DNA of 64,000 nucleotides from Fabrea salina (lineage: Eukaryota; Ciliophora; Heterotrichea; Heterotrichida; Fabreidae). The notes beneath the pieces are model-generated. The model was not told the origin of the DNA and made no database searches. It worked only from the letters and a program-made list of their open reading frames with translations. The translations under genes were made by a program, and so were the position numbers. Below, piece by piece: positions 1 through 7,147 of the stretch. The stretch lies in assembly GCA_022984795.1 (NCBI GenBank), contig JALIHJ010000027.1:186001-250000 (forward strand), given 5' to 3'. Numbering within the stretch: the stretch's first letter is position 1; each line of letters begins with the position of its first letter.

Positions 1-1663
1 GAATCGACTTTCTTTTAGTAACAAGGGCTTTGTTGATGCTTTCGTCAGCCATGTGGTCAAGTTTTGTTTCTTCAATAACAGTTTCTACTAAGTTCCTATA
101 AATCATGTCTGAAATCTGCGAGTCTATGATTTCTAGGGACTTTTTGAACCTTTCTTCTTCTTCTTTGCGTTTTTTGTCTTCAAGTGCTTTTTTGCGGTCT
201 TCTTCTTCTTTGCGTTTTTTGTCTTCAAGTGCTTTTTTGCGGTCTTCTTCTTCTTTGCGTTTTTTGTCTTCAAGTTCTTTTTTGAGTTTGAGTTCTTCTT
301 CTTGCTTTCTCTTGCGTTCTTCTTGTTCTTTGCGTTTTTTCTCTTCAAGCTCAAGTCTTTTTTTCATTTCTTCTTCATTTTTTTTGCGTGCAGCTTCTTC
401 CTTTTGTTTTTTCTTGAGTTCTTCCATTTCTTTTTTGAACTTTAAAGCTTCTTCTTTTTCCTTGCGTTTTCTCTCAGCAGCTTCTCTTTTCCTTCTTTCA
501 GCGTCTTCGAGTTCTTGTTTTTTTTTCTCATCTTCTTCAGTTTTGCGTTTGGCAGCTGCTTCCCTTTCTAGTTTTATCCTTTGCTTTTCTTCTTCGACTT
601 CGTCTTCAACTATCTCTTCTACTATGGTTTGGAGTCCGTTTCCCATAATCATTCTGTAAATGTAGTCTTGGAGCTTTTCGTTTATGTCGGAGTAAGAGTC
701 TCCTAACTCTTGGTTCCTGGTTTCCTCCAGAATCACCATTTCTGCAAGTCTAACTCGCCGGATCAAAGCTGAGTGCAAAGGAATCACTACTTGACCGTCA
801 GATAAAAAGTAGTTGTGCTCCTTTTTCTTAGAGGAACTTGAAGACCCCTTTGGCTTTGAAGGAGTTATCAAAAGCGGGTCTGGTTGCTCTGAAAACTTCA
901 GAATCTTCGCAAACTCTGACTCAAGCAAAAAGTCCATGTCGTTTTTCATCTTGCACAGGTAGTTTTCACCTTCCCACAAAAAAGGAATTGGCTTGGGGTT
1001 CTTCAAAGCGTCCTTGTGCATCATCAAGGCATAAGCTAGCTTCTCCCGCCAACGCACTATACTTTCGCAGGCATTCAGCGTCAACATTCTGTGAGCGTGT
1101 AGTAACTCTGCGCATTCTAGAGTGACGTCTTTCATGGTTTCCCACTTAGGAGCTTCTACGAGGTACGAAAGCATTTCGTGAATGCTGTTTAAGCTTTCTT
1201 CCCTAGCTGCAATGGCTTTAAGTGCTATTTGGGTAGAACTTCTGTGTTCTTTTAAGTCTTCAATCTCTTTAGATATGATTGGAAGTGCCTTGTTGACGTG
1301 CAGCGAAAAAACGGCTTCTCTGAAAGGGATCCGCTGGGCTTCGGGTATGTTGTTGTTTTCCCACTCCTTTTCAATTTCATTCACTAAGTTATTGAAAATC
1401 TGGTCGTCACCCAGCAAGTTTTTTTGCGAACTCTTGGCTGAGTTAACACCTCTAGTTCTTGCGGAGTTGTCCCGGGATTTGGAGCCTCTTTTGTCTCGGC
1501 TTTTGAGTTTCCTAACAACGCGTTCTACGTTTAAATTACCTGAAGGCTCAAATTCTGAATTCAATCCTTCTAGTCTGCCAAGCCAGAACCTATCGTCCCA
1601 AGGTTGCTTTTTCTAATTAGTTTTTACTTTTTTACTCGATCCTTTCACCTTTGGTGTTGCCAT
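1..1663 (-). CDS. Charged coiled-coil protein, 3' part outside window
   Basis: The start is the ATG at 1663 (MATPKVKGSSKK). Twelve codons later a 15-nt intron (1613-1627) must be removed to avoid an in-frame TAG. The frame then stays open for about 537 more codons to the left edge, so the C-terminus is missing. Roughly residues 20-270 are mixed and helical, with the stretch ECAELLHAHRMLTLNACES. Residues from about 330 on are almost pure K/E/R coiled coil containing three 15-residue repeats of the type KKALEDKKRKEEEDR. The last visible part (SLEIIDSQISDMIYRNLVE) leaves the charged region. I do not recognise the family. A cytoskeletal or basal-body structural role is a guess from composition. 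The apparent Ser/Leu-rich frame on the other strand is only its antisense shadow. Confidence 0.85.
153..295 (-). repeat. 45-bp coding tandem repeat, about three copies
   Basis: The block holding the core ttctttgcgt recurs at 161, 206 and 251, a 45-bp period. The first two copies are nearly identical. On the minus strand each unit encodes 15 residues of the type KKALEDKKRKEEEDR, so the period preserves the reading frame and the helix. Near identity at the DNA level suggests recent expansion. Confidence 0.85.
1613..1627 (-). other. 15-nt spliceosomal intron
   Basis: GTAAAAACTAATTAG on the minus strand. Removing it joins codons 12 and 13 (AAA|AAA) and eliminates the in-frame TAG at its end. The length and GTAA...AG form match the tiny introns of heterotrich ciliates. 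Confidence 0.88.
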
Positions 1664-1699
1664 TTATAAGTAACAGTTATTAAAGTTTAACCTATTAAA

Positions 1700-2209
1700 T
1701 CAACTAGAGTCTTTTGTTTCGTCTAAGTATCTGAAGGCGCTCTTTCCTTGCAGACTTAAAGAAGGCTCAAGCCTTTGGGAGTAGTTTACCCTCAATAAAC
1801 TCCTTCTATATAAGTAACTCATTCCAATGCACGCTAAAATCACCAAACTGCTGGCTAGCATGTAGTATTTAAGAATACTTTGGCTTTGGTCACTAATCTT
1901 TCCGTCAAAGCGATTGTAAACCAAAACTCCAATAGCAAAAGCCAAGTGCACAATAAAAATCATCAGCACAAAAGTAAGGTAACAGCAGTTCGATTCAACA
2001 GAATGCCTGGTTTTGTGCCCTAGAATTGCCATAAGTATCATCAGGCACCCCAAAGCCACAAAGGAACCATCATACCAACTAAAGTTGTCTGCTTCTACAC
2101 ACACAAAAATACCCACTGAAGTGATTCCTATTCCCACTATCATCAGAGCTAAGTTGCTCACTATAAACACACAAAAGACACAAGTGTTGCCCGAAAGAGT
2201 GTATTCCAT
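1700..2209 (-). CDS. Tetraspanin-like four-pass membrane protein
   Basis: This 169-residue protein has four strongly hydrophobic segments, at about residues 10-37, 46-64, 75-98 and 113-133. A short cytosolic tail ends YLDETKDSS. The first loop is small and carries FSWYDGSFVA. The topology resembles tetraspanins, but the large second extracellular loop with its CCG motif is absent, so the family call is by topology only. It starts 8 bp after the stop of the fructose-bisphosphatase gene on the same strand. The apparent stop is TGA, one of only two in the window. Reading past it adds 11 codons and reaches a TAA at 1666-1664 that touches the ATG of the next gene. Confidence 0.75.
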   Translation of the reverse strand: MEYTLSGNTCVFCVFIVSNLALMIVGIGITSVGIFVCVEADNFSWYDGSFVALGCLMILMAILGHKTRHSVESNCCYLTFVLMIFIVHLAFAIGVLVYNRFDGKISDQSQSILKYYMLASSLVILACIGMSYLYRRSLLRVNYSQRLEPSLSLQGKSAFRYLDETKDSS

Positions 2210-2217
2210 TTAACTAG

Positions 2218-3231
2218 TTAATAGTACGCAGAGGCCTCTTCCACGTCTTCTGGGCTTCCTAAAATGCAAGGGCACCTTTGATGGATATCGGTGGGCTGCA
2301 GGTCCATTAGGTTTTGCCTCCCGTCTGTAGCCTTGCCGCCTGCCATTTCAATGATGAAGCTCATAGGGAGCACTTCGTAAAGCACCCTAAGTTTTCCAGT
2401 CTGTGTTTTTTTGTCTTCTGGGTATAAAAAGATTCCCCCATACAAAAGAGTTCTATGCACATCCGAGACCATCGACCCTACGTACCTCAAAGAGTAAGGG
2501 CTTCCTGATTCTGGGTTCTTGATTTTGCGGATGTAATTAGCAACAGGGTCGTTCCAGAACTTGCTGTTTCCTTCGTTGATAGAGTAAATGTTTCCTTTGC
2601 TAGGAACTCTGATGTTGGGATTGGTCAAAATGAAGTCCCCAATTGCAGGGTCAAGTGTGAAAACGTCCACCTTTCCCAACTTGGTAGCAAGCACTAGTTG
2701 AGTTGAACTTCCGTAAATGCAGTACCCTGCTGCTTCTAGGTCGCTTCCCTTCCTTAAAAAGTCCTGTGCACTCACAGGAGCGCTTTGGTCTTCGCGTCTC
2801 CAAATTCCGAAGATAGACCCGATTGAAACATTTACTTCGATGTTCGAAGAGCCGTCTAAGGGGTCAAAAGCTATGACATACTTAGCTTCATCAGGCCCCT
2901 CTACGTAGTAAATCTCTTCTTCTTCTTCACTAGTAATTGCTGCAATCTTGTTCGAGAACTTAAGTGCATTTTTGAATATGTCGTTTGCAATGACGTCTAG
3001 CTTTTTCTGGGACTCTCCTTGGACGTTTGTGGCCCCAACTATTCCGTACAGAGAAGCAATCCCGGCCTTTCTGACAGCGTTGGAAGTGAATTTGCACGCC
3101 AAAGCAATTGAGTTGAGAATTAAGGTAAGGTCGCCCTTTGCCTCGGGATTGCGTCTTTGGTCCTGCATGATAGACCTAGTGAGAGTCAGTGGGTTAGGGT
3201 CCAATGACAGCATAGAATCTCCCGTTGACAT
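2218..3231 (-). CDS. FBP: Fructose-1,6-bisphosphatase
   Basis: The product hydrolyses fructose-1,6-bisphosphate to fructose-6-phosphate in the cytosol, the committed gluconeogenic step. It is 337 residues, normal for class I FBPase. Diagnostic motifs are visible: SNAVRKAGIASLYGIVGATN near the N-terminus, the metal-binding FDPLDGSSNIE, the acidic stretch EEEEEIYYVEGPDE, RYVGSMVSDVHRTLLYGGIF, the substrate-site LRVLYEVLPMSFIIEMAGGK and the C-terminal IHQRCPCILGSPEDVEE. I place the start at MSTGDSML (3231). The longer open frame upstream uses a non-ATG codon and overlaps the divergent sulfurtransferase. The two divergent genes are 34 bp apart. Confidence 0.95.
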   Translation of the reverse strand: MSTGDSMLSLDPNPLTLTRSIMQDQRRNPEAKGDLTLILNSIALACKFTSNAVRKAGIASLYGIVGATNVQGESQKKLDVIANDIFKNALKFSNKIAAITSEEEEEIYYVEGPDEAKYVIAFDPLDGSSNIEVNVSIGSIFGIWRREDQSAPVSAQDFLRKGSDLEAAGYCIYGSSTQLVLATKLGKVDVFTLDPAIGDFILTNPNIRVPSKGNIYSINEGNSKFWNDPVANYIRKIKNPESGSPYSLRYVGSMVSDVHRTLLYGGIFLYPEDKKTQTGKLRVLYEVLPMSFIIEMAGGKATDGRQNLMDLQPTDIHQRCPCILGSPEDVEEASAYY

Positions 3232-3265
3232 TTTTATTAGAAACCATTTCTTGGACCAGCTTAAA

Positions 3266-4108
3266 ATGTTTTCAAGTATCATTAAGGCAAAAGAACTAGG
3301 CAAACTTATGCAAAGCAAAACTCCTGTGTACTTACTGGACACAACTTATGGCCTCCCTAATGCCAAAGAAGAGCACTTCAAGCTCAGAATTCCAGGTGCA
3401 AAGTTCTTTGAACTTGATGAAGTGGCTGACAAGGAATCACCCTTTGCCCACGACCTGCCTAACACTCCCACCTTCATAGACTACATGAAACAACTCCGCA
3501 TCAAAAACGACGGAAACCTTTTAGTTTGCTACGACCAAACAGGAGTAATGGCTGCTCCAAGGGTTTGGTATACCTTTAAAGTGTTTGGAAGACAAAATGT
3601 TGCTGTTTTAGACGGAGGCCTTCCTAAGTGGCTTGAAGAAAACCTTCCTACTGAGTCAGGCAAGTACCAACTCTACCAAGACCCTTCCTCGGAAAAGGAC
3701 CAAGATTACCAGTACCAACTCAACCCTAAAGGAGTAGTGTACATCCAAGAAATTGACGAGATCGTTTCTAAAAAACCGACTGACACCCAAATGCTAGATG
3801 CCAGACCTGAAAGTCAATTCAATGGAGAGCAGTCACAAGCTACTGGGCACATGCCAGGGGCCATCAATAGCTTTTTTAGAAACATCCTTAACGAAGACAG
3901 CACTTTCAAGAGTGCAGAAGAAATAAAGTCAGTTTTAGAGTCAAAAGGAGTAAGTCTTGAGAAAAGCAATAGAATCGTTCACTCCTGCAGGTCAGGAGTA
4001 ACAGCTTGCATTAACTTACTCGGAACTGAAATTGCAGGGCACACCAACAATGTTCTTTATGACGGGTCCTGGACAGAGTACGGAAGCAAAAAGTACGGAG
4101 GTAAATAG
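3266..4108 (+). CDS. 3-Mercaptopyruvate / thiosulfate sulfurtransferase
   Basis: A two-domain rhodanese of 280 residues, which transfers sulfur from 3-mercaptopyruvate or thiosulfate to a thiol acceptor or cyanide. The N-terminal inactive rhodanese domain has VCYDQTGVMAAPRVWYTFKV and VAVLDGGLPKWLEE. The C-terminal domain has MLDARPESQFNGE, GHMPGAINS and the active-site loop HSCRSGVTAC followed by LYDGSWTEYG. CRSGVTA combines the SGV of mercaptopyruvate enzymes with the Arg typical of thiosulfate rhodaneses, so substrate preference is open. The start is MFSSIIKAKELG. Longer upstream reading overlaps FBPase and is rejected. No clear targeting peptide. Confidence 0.92.
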   Translation: MFSSIIKAKELGKLMQSKTPVYLLDTTYGLPNAKEEHFKLRIPGAKFFELDEVADKESPFAHDLPNTPTFIDYMKQLRIKNDGNLLVCYDQTGVMAAPRVWYTFKVFGRQNVAVLDGGLPKWLEENLPTESGKYQLYQDPSSEKDQDYQYQLNPKGVVYIQEIDEIVSKKPTDTQMLDARPESQFNGEQSQATGHMPGAINSFFRNILNEDSTFKSAEEIKSVLESKGVSLEKSNRIVHSCRSGVTACINLLGTEIAGHTNNVLYDGSWTEYGSKKYGGK

Positions 4109-4118
4109 CTATTTAACA

Positions 4119-5371
4119 TTAATTATCCCTGAGCCTAGTCCTTACCTTCATTAAAATCTGGCCTAGTTTGTTTTGGCCTAGTCCGTTGAACCCTATTCCC
4201 CAGTACCGGTCCTGAGCATCGTAAAACATCAGTTCTCTATTTAGCGTAGCCAAAAGCAAGGCCACTAGTTTAGGGTGTTGCTTGACTTTTTCATAGCAAA
4301 CTGTTTCCATTATTGACTCTTTTTGGGTGTCCCAGAAGTCTTGGTTCTTAACAGTGTTTAAATAATCTTCTACAGACTCGTATCTCTCATTGCCAATCAC
4401 AAAGCAAATGCGAGAAGATATAGCTAACTCTTGGAAGTCTGACAGCGAAGACTTAAAAGTCACAGGCTCAGAACTAGGCTCAGGGACTGGAGTAGTAAAC
4501 ATGCTTTTTTGGCATTTTAGACAAAGACCCCACTTTTCGAATTCCTGCAAAGATATTTTGTCAGCGAACTTAGCTTTGTTTCCGCACTGTATGCAGTTTT
4601 TGAAGAAGCTCAGAGAATTTTCTTGCGTAGAAGCGTCTTGGATTCTTTTTTTCTGGACTCTGTACTTAGCGTTTTCTAGGAGTTGCAGGGAGTTTTTGTA
4701 GGGGTTGAGTTCAGTCACAGAGGGAACTTTCTCCATAGCTTCTTGGCCAATAACGTGGTTTCTGTGGAAAGGCAGACAGGTTCTGCAAATGTCGATTCCG
4801 CACTTTTTGCAGAAAGTAACAGCTTCACTGTTCTTATGAACGTGACAATGAGGCTTGACTTGTTTTTTAGTAAGTCCGATGCCTGATATTCCTTTTTTCA
4901 AAGAAGGTTTAGTGAGTTCTTTAAAAAGTTGACGAACTTCTGGGTAGTCCTCTGTTCTGAAGTAAGCAGTGTTCTGTCTGTTGAGAGGTTTAGGAGAAGT
5001 GTCTTCTTTGATGAGTTGTCTACGCGAAGTTTCCCTAATCTTGGAAGGAGTAATGAATTCAGGACAGTTCCTTGAAATTAAGGGAGACTTAGTTCTTCTG
5101 ATTTTGGGTTGAGATTTTACGAAGACTTGCTCTTTAGAAATCGGGGAAGCATCGTCTGTTCCAAAACTTATTTCGTTTGGAGGGTTATTCACTGAGCCAT
5201 GCCTTGCAATAGAGTTCCTGTTAGTAATAAAGGGAAGAGAAGGTTGCTTTTTTTTTCTGGGGGGTTGCTTCTAAGTAAAGTTATACATTTAAGGGACTTT
5301 GAGCATTTATGAAGTCTATTTCTGAGTAGTTCTTGACAGTTGGAACAAAATTTAGTTGCTTCAGCCATCAT
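4119..5371 (-). CDS. B-box zinc finger / NADAR (YbiA-type) fusion; N-terminus unresolved
   Basis: The uninterrupted frame 4119-5192 (357 codons) has no usable ATG at its head, so the gene must begin upstream. The only nearby ATG pair is at 5371-5366. In the 357-codon frame, about residues 114-148 form a B-box (C-x2-H, C-x2-C, C-x2-C, H-x2-H), residues 199-228 a CxxC...CxxC zinc ribbon, and residues 255-355 a NADAR domain with the family signature DRYWGIGFNGLGQNKLGQIL plus VKQHPKLVALLLATLNREL. NADAR proteins include the riboflavin-pathway N-glycosidase YbiA and enzymes that remove ADP-ribose from guanine. B-boxes mediate protein interaction. The substrate is unknown. A GT...AG 16-mer at 5271-5286 restores a plausible frame (SEIDFINAQSPLN-KQPPRKKKQ) but does not join in frame to the ATG at 5371. 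Confidence 0.75.
5271..5286 (-). other. Candidate 16-nt intron in the B-box/NADAR gene
   Basis: GTATAACTTTACTTAG on the minus strand. It contains an in-frame TAG relative to the downstream frame, and removing it extends that frame upstream to about 5363. It does not connect in frame to the only ATG (5371), so another event or a sequencing error is needed. It differs from the four firm introns, which begin GTAA. Confidence 0.4.
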
Positions 5372-5406
5372 TATTGTTAAGTAAAAACTTGTTTAAATTT
5401 AGCTTA

Positions 5407-5940
5407 TTAGTTAAGTCTTCTTTGCAGACTTTGAAGAATCTCATTCATCGACTGGAATTGAGATTCTAAGTTGAGTCTTGCTTGTCTTTCTTGCTTGAGC
5501 TCTTCCCTTGTCTGATTGAGCTCTTCCCTTGTTTGGTCGAGCTCTTCCCTTGTCTCTTTGAGCTCCTTTTCCAGTCTTTCTCTGTGGGCTCTTTCCGACT
5601 GGTAGGAAATCCTGAGCCCTTCTGACACCTTTTTTTGGTACTCGAGTTTGTAAAACTCTCTGCACCTCAGAAACCTGCTTTTGGCTTCCTTCAGTTTCCT
5701 TCTAAGGTCTTGCTTCTTACGCCCAAAAGTCCTTTCTGCTGGCAAGCTCCTCTCGTGCTCCATTTTATTCCCCTCAAAAAGAGGCTTGGAATAAACGATT
5801 AGGCTCTTGGAGCCCCTAGTTGGAATTTGCTCTTCCAATTCATCTAGGATAGTTAACTCCGAGAATGAATTGCTTCTAGAGTTTACAGGGTTGATTTCAC
5901 TAATCGTTGATTCAATAGTGTCGCTGAAGAAAGAAGACAT
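5407..5940 (-). CDS. Small coiled-coil protein with heptad tandem repeats
   Basis: A 177-residue protein. Residues 1-75 are Ser/Thr-rich and probably disordered. Residues 76-177 are a continuous coiled coil with three exact-length heptads of the type ELDQTRE/ELNQTRE/ELKQERQ near residue 130-150. At the DNA level these are 21-bp repeats around 5498-5570. No recognised domain or targeting signal. It lies 35 bp from the next gene's upstream ATG and 44 bp from the MORN gene on the same strand. Family unknown; it could be a basal-body or cortical structural component, but nothing in the sequence shows it. Confidence 0.8.
   Translation of the reverse strand: MSSFFSDTIESTISEINPVNSRSNSFSELTILDELEEQIPTRGSKSLIVYSKPLFEGNKMEHERSLPAERTFGRKKQDLRRKLKEAKSRFLRCREFYKLEYQKKVSEGLRISYQSERAHRERLEKELKETREELDQTREELNQTREELKQERQARLNLESQFQSMNEILQSLQRRLN
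5498..5570 (-). repeat. 21-bp coding repeat (heptad units)
   Basis: The core gagctcttcccttgt recurs three times at 21-bp spacing and encodes successive coiled-coil heptads (Q/E-TREEL). The period of exactly one heptad shows growth of the helix by slippage or unequal crossing-over. Confidence 0.75.
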
Positions 5941-5984
5941 TAATTATAAAGGCTATTGATACAAAGATTTTTCTAACTACTTAA

Positions 5985-7121
5985 TTAAGAACTAGACTCC
6001 ATGCTTCCGTCTTTCCAGTAGCCACTGTAAACCTCTCCGTTGCTAAGGGACAGCACTCCTTCTCCTTCTCTTCTGTCTCTGTAAAACCCTCCTACATAAC
6101 TGTCTCCTGTTTTCCAACTGTAAGTTCCTTCTCCGTGCAAGTCATCATCGTCCCAGTCTCCTTCATAAAAGTCTCCATTTGCAAAGTACATTTCTCCCTT
6201 GCCTTTCTTCTTTCCATACTCAAACTGCCCTGCGTAAACGTTTCCTGAACTGTAAATTCTTTTTCCGAACCCGTGGAGTTGTCCGTCAAGAAAATCGCCT
6301 TCATAAGTTCCTCCGATCTTCCATTTGTAAATTCCTTTTCCATGAGGCTTGTCGTTTTCCCAGAACCCTTCGTAAGAGTCTCCGTTGAAGTAACTGATAG
6401 TTCCGTAGCCCTGCCTTTTGCCTTCTTGGTCAAGCTCTCCTAAGTAAGTGTTTTCTCGGGGGTAAGAAGACCAAGACGAGTAGCCTAAGCTTCCATAACT
6501 TGTGCCACTCCAGTAGTAGTTTTTGTCGTACAAGCTAACTATTTGTCTTGTTTTGGAGTTGCTCATTAACTTAGCTTTAATGGGACTAATCACTTTTTTG
6601 TAAAACTGTTCGTCAAGCAGAGTTTTGAGGTCTTTGTGAAGCTCCATACTCAAGTACTTGTCTATGTGCATTAAAACAGTGTTGTAAGTGTTTTTGAGGT
6701 CTAAGTAAGTTTCGTGCAGTCCTTGGACACACTCCTCCAAACTAGACTCAGGCATTGAACTCACCATGCTTTTAGCTGAGTTATAGAACTCTAGTTGCTC
6801 TGCGTTTTTCTGGCATGCTAAGCAAATCTCGCGCATAGCTTCTTTGGACACGTTAAGGTTGTAAATCACAGAAGCTACAAAAAGCTTAACACGGTTGATC
6901 TTGGTGACCTTGAACCTAGGCCTTCCTTCGATTTGGGAAACTCCCCAAGAATCGACTACTTCCCAAACAGCGTCAACAATGCTTTTTTCTTTTCCTTTTT
7001 CTTGCTCAAGCCAGTTCAGCTTCTCTAAGTCTTCCTTAACTTCTTCCCAGTCTATGTCTTCCCCGCCTAACTTAGTTATTGACGAGAAGAGTTCTGGGGA
7101 CTTGCTTTTTACTTCTTCCAT
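5985..7121 (-). CDS. MORN-repeat protein
   Basis: A 378-residue protein. Residues 1-225 are helical with no known motif. From about residue 228 to 372 there are six MORN repeats with the pattern Y-x-G-x-[FWL]...G-x-G, for example YEGFWENDKPHGKGIYKW, YEGDFLDGQLHGFGK and YVGGFYRDRREGEGVL. MORN repeats bind membranes or scaffold cytoskeletal structures and are common in ciliate cortex and axoneme proteins. No kinase or SET domain accompanies them. It diverges from the acyltransferase gene with 26 bp between the start codons. Confidence 0.9.
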   Translation of the reverse strand: MEEVKSKSPELFSSITKLGGEDIDWEEVKEDLEKLNWLEQEKGKEKSIVDAVWEVVDSWGVSQIEGRPRFKVTKINRVKLFVASVIYNLNVSKEAMREICLACQKNAEQLEFYNSAKSMVSSMPESSLEECVQGLHETYLDLKNTYNTVLMHIDKYLSMELHKDLKTLLDEQFYKKVISPIKAKLMSNSKTRQIVSLYDKNYYWSGTSYGSLGYSSWSSYPRENTYLGELDQEGKRQGYGTISYFNGDSYEGFWENDKPHGKGIYKWKIGGTYEGDFLDGQLHGFGKRIYSSGNVYAGQFEYGKKKGKGEMYFANGDFYEGDWDDDDLHGEGTYSWKTGDSYVGGFYRDRREGEGVLSLSNGEVYSGYWKDGSMESSS

Positions 7122-7147
7122 AATTATCAGATCATGTCAATAAACTC

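Noticed and set aside
105-659. Open Ser/Leu/Phe-rich frame on the plus strand
   Set aside because: It is the antisense of the Lys/Glu-rich coiled-coil gene on the minus strand, which explains its low complexity.
2948-3265. N-terminal extension of the sulfurtransferase
   Set aside because: It lies entirely opposite the FBPase coding sequence and precedes the first residue expected for the rhodanese fold.
3232-3342. N-terminal extension of FBPase
   Set aside because: It opens with a non-ATG codon and overlaps the divergent gene; the family begins near MSTGDS.
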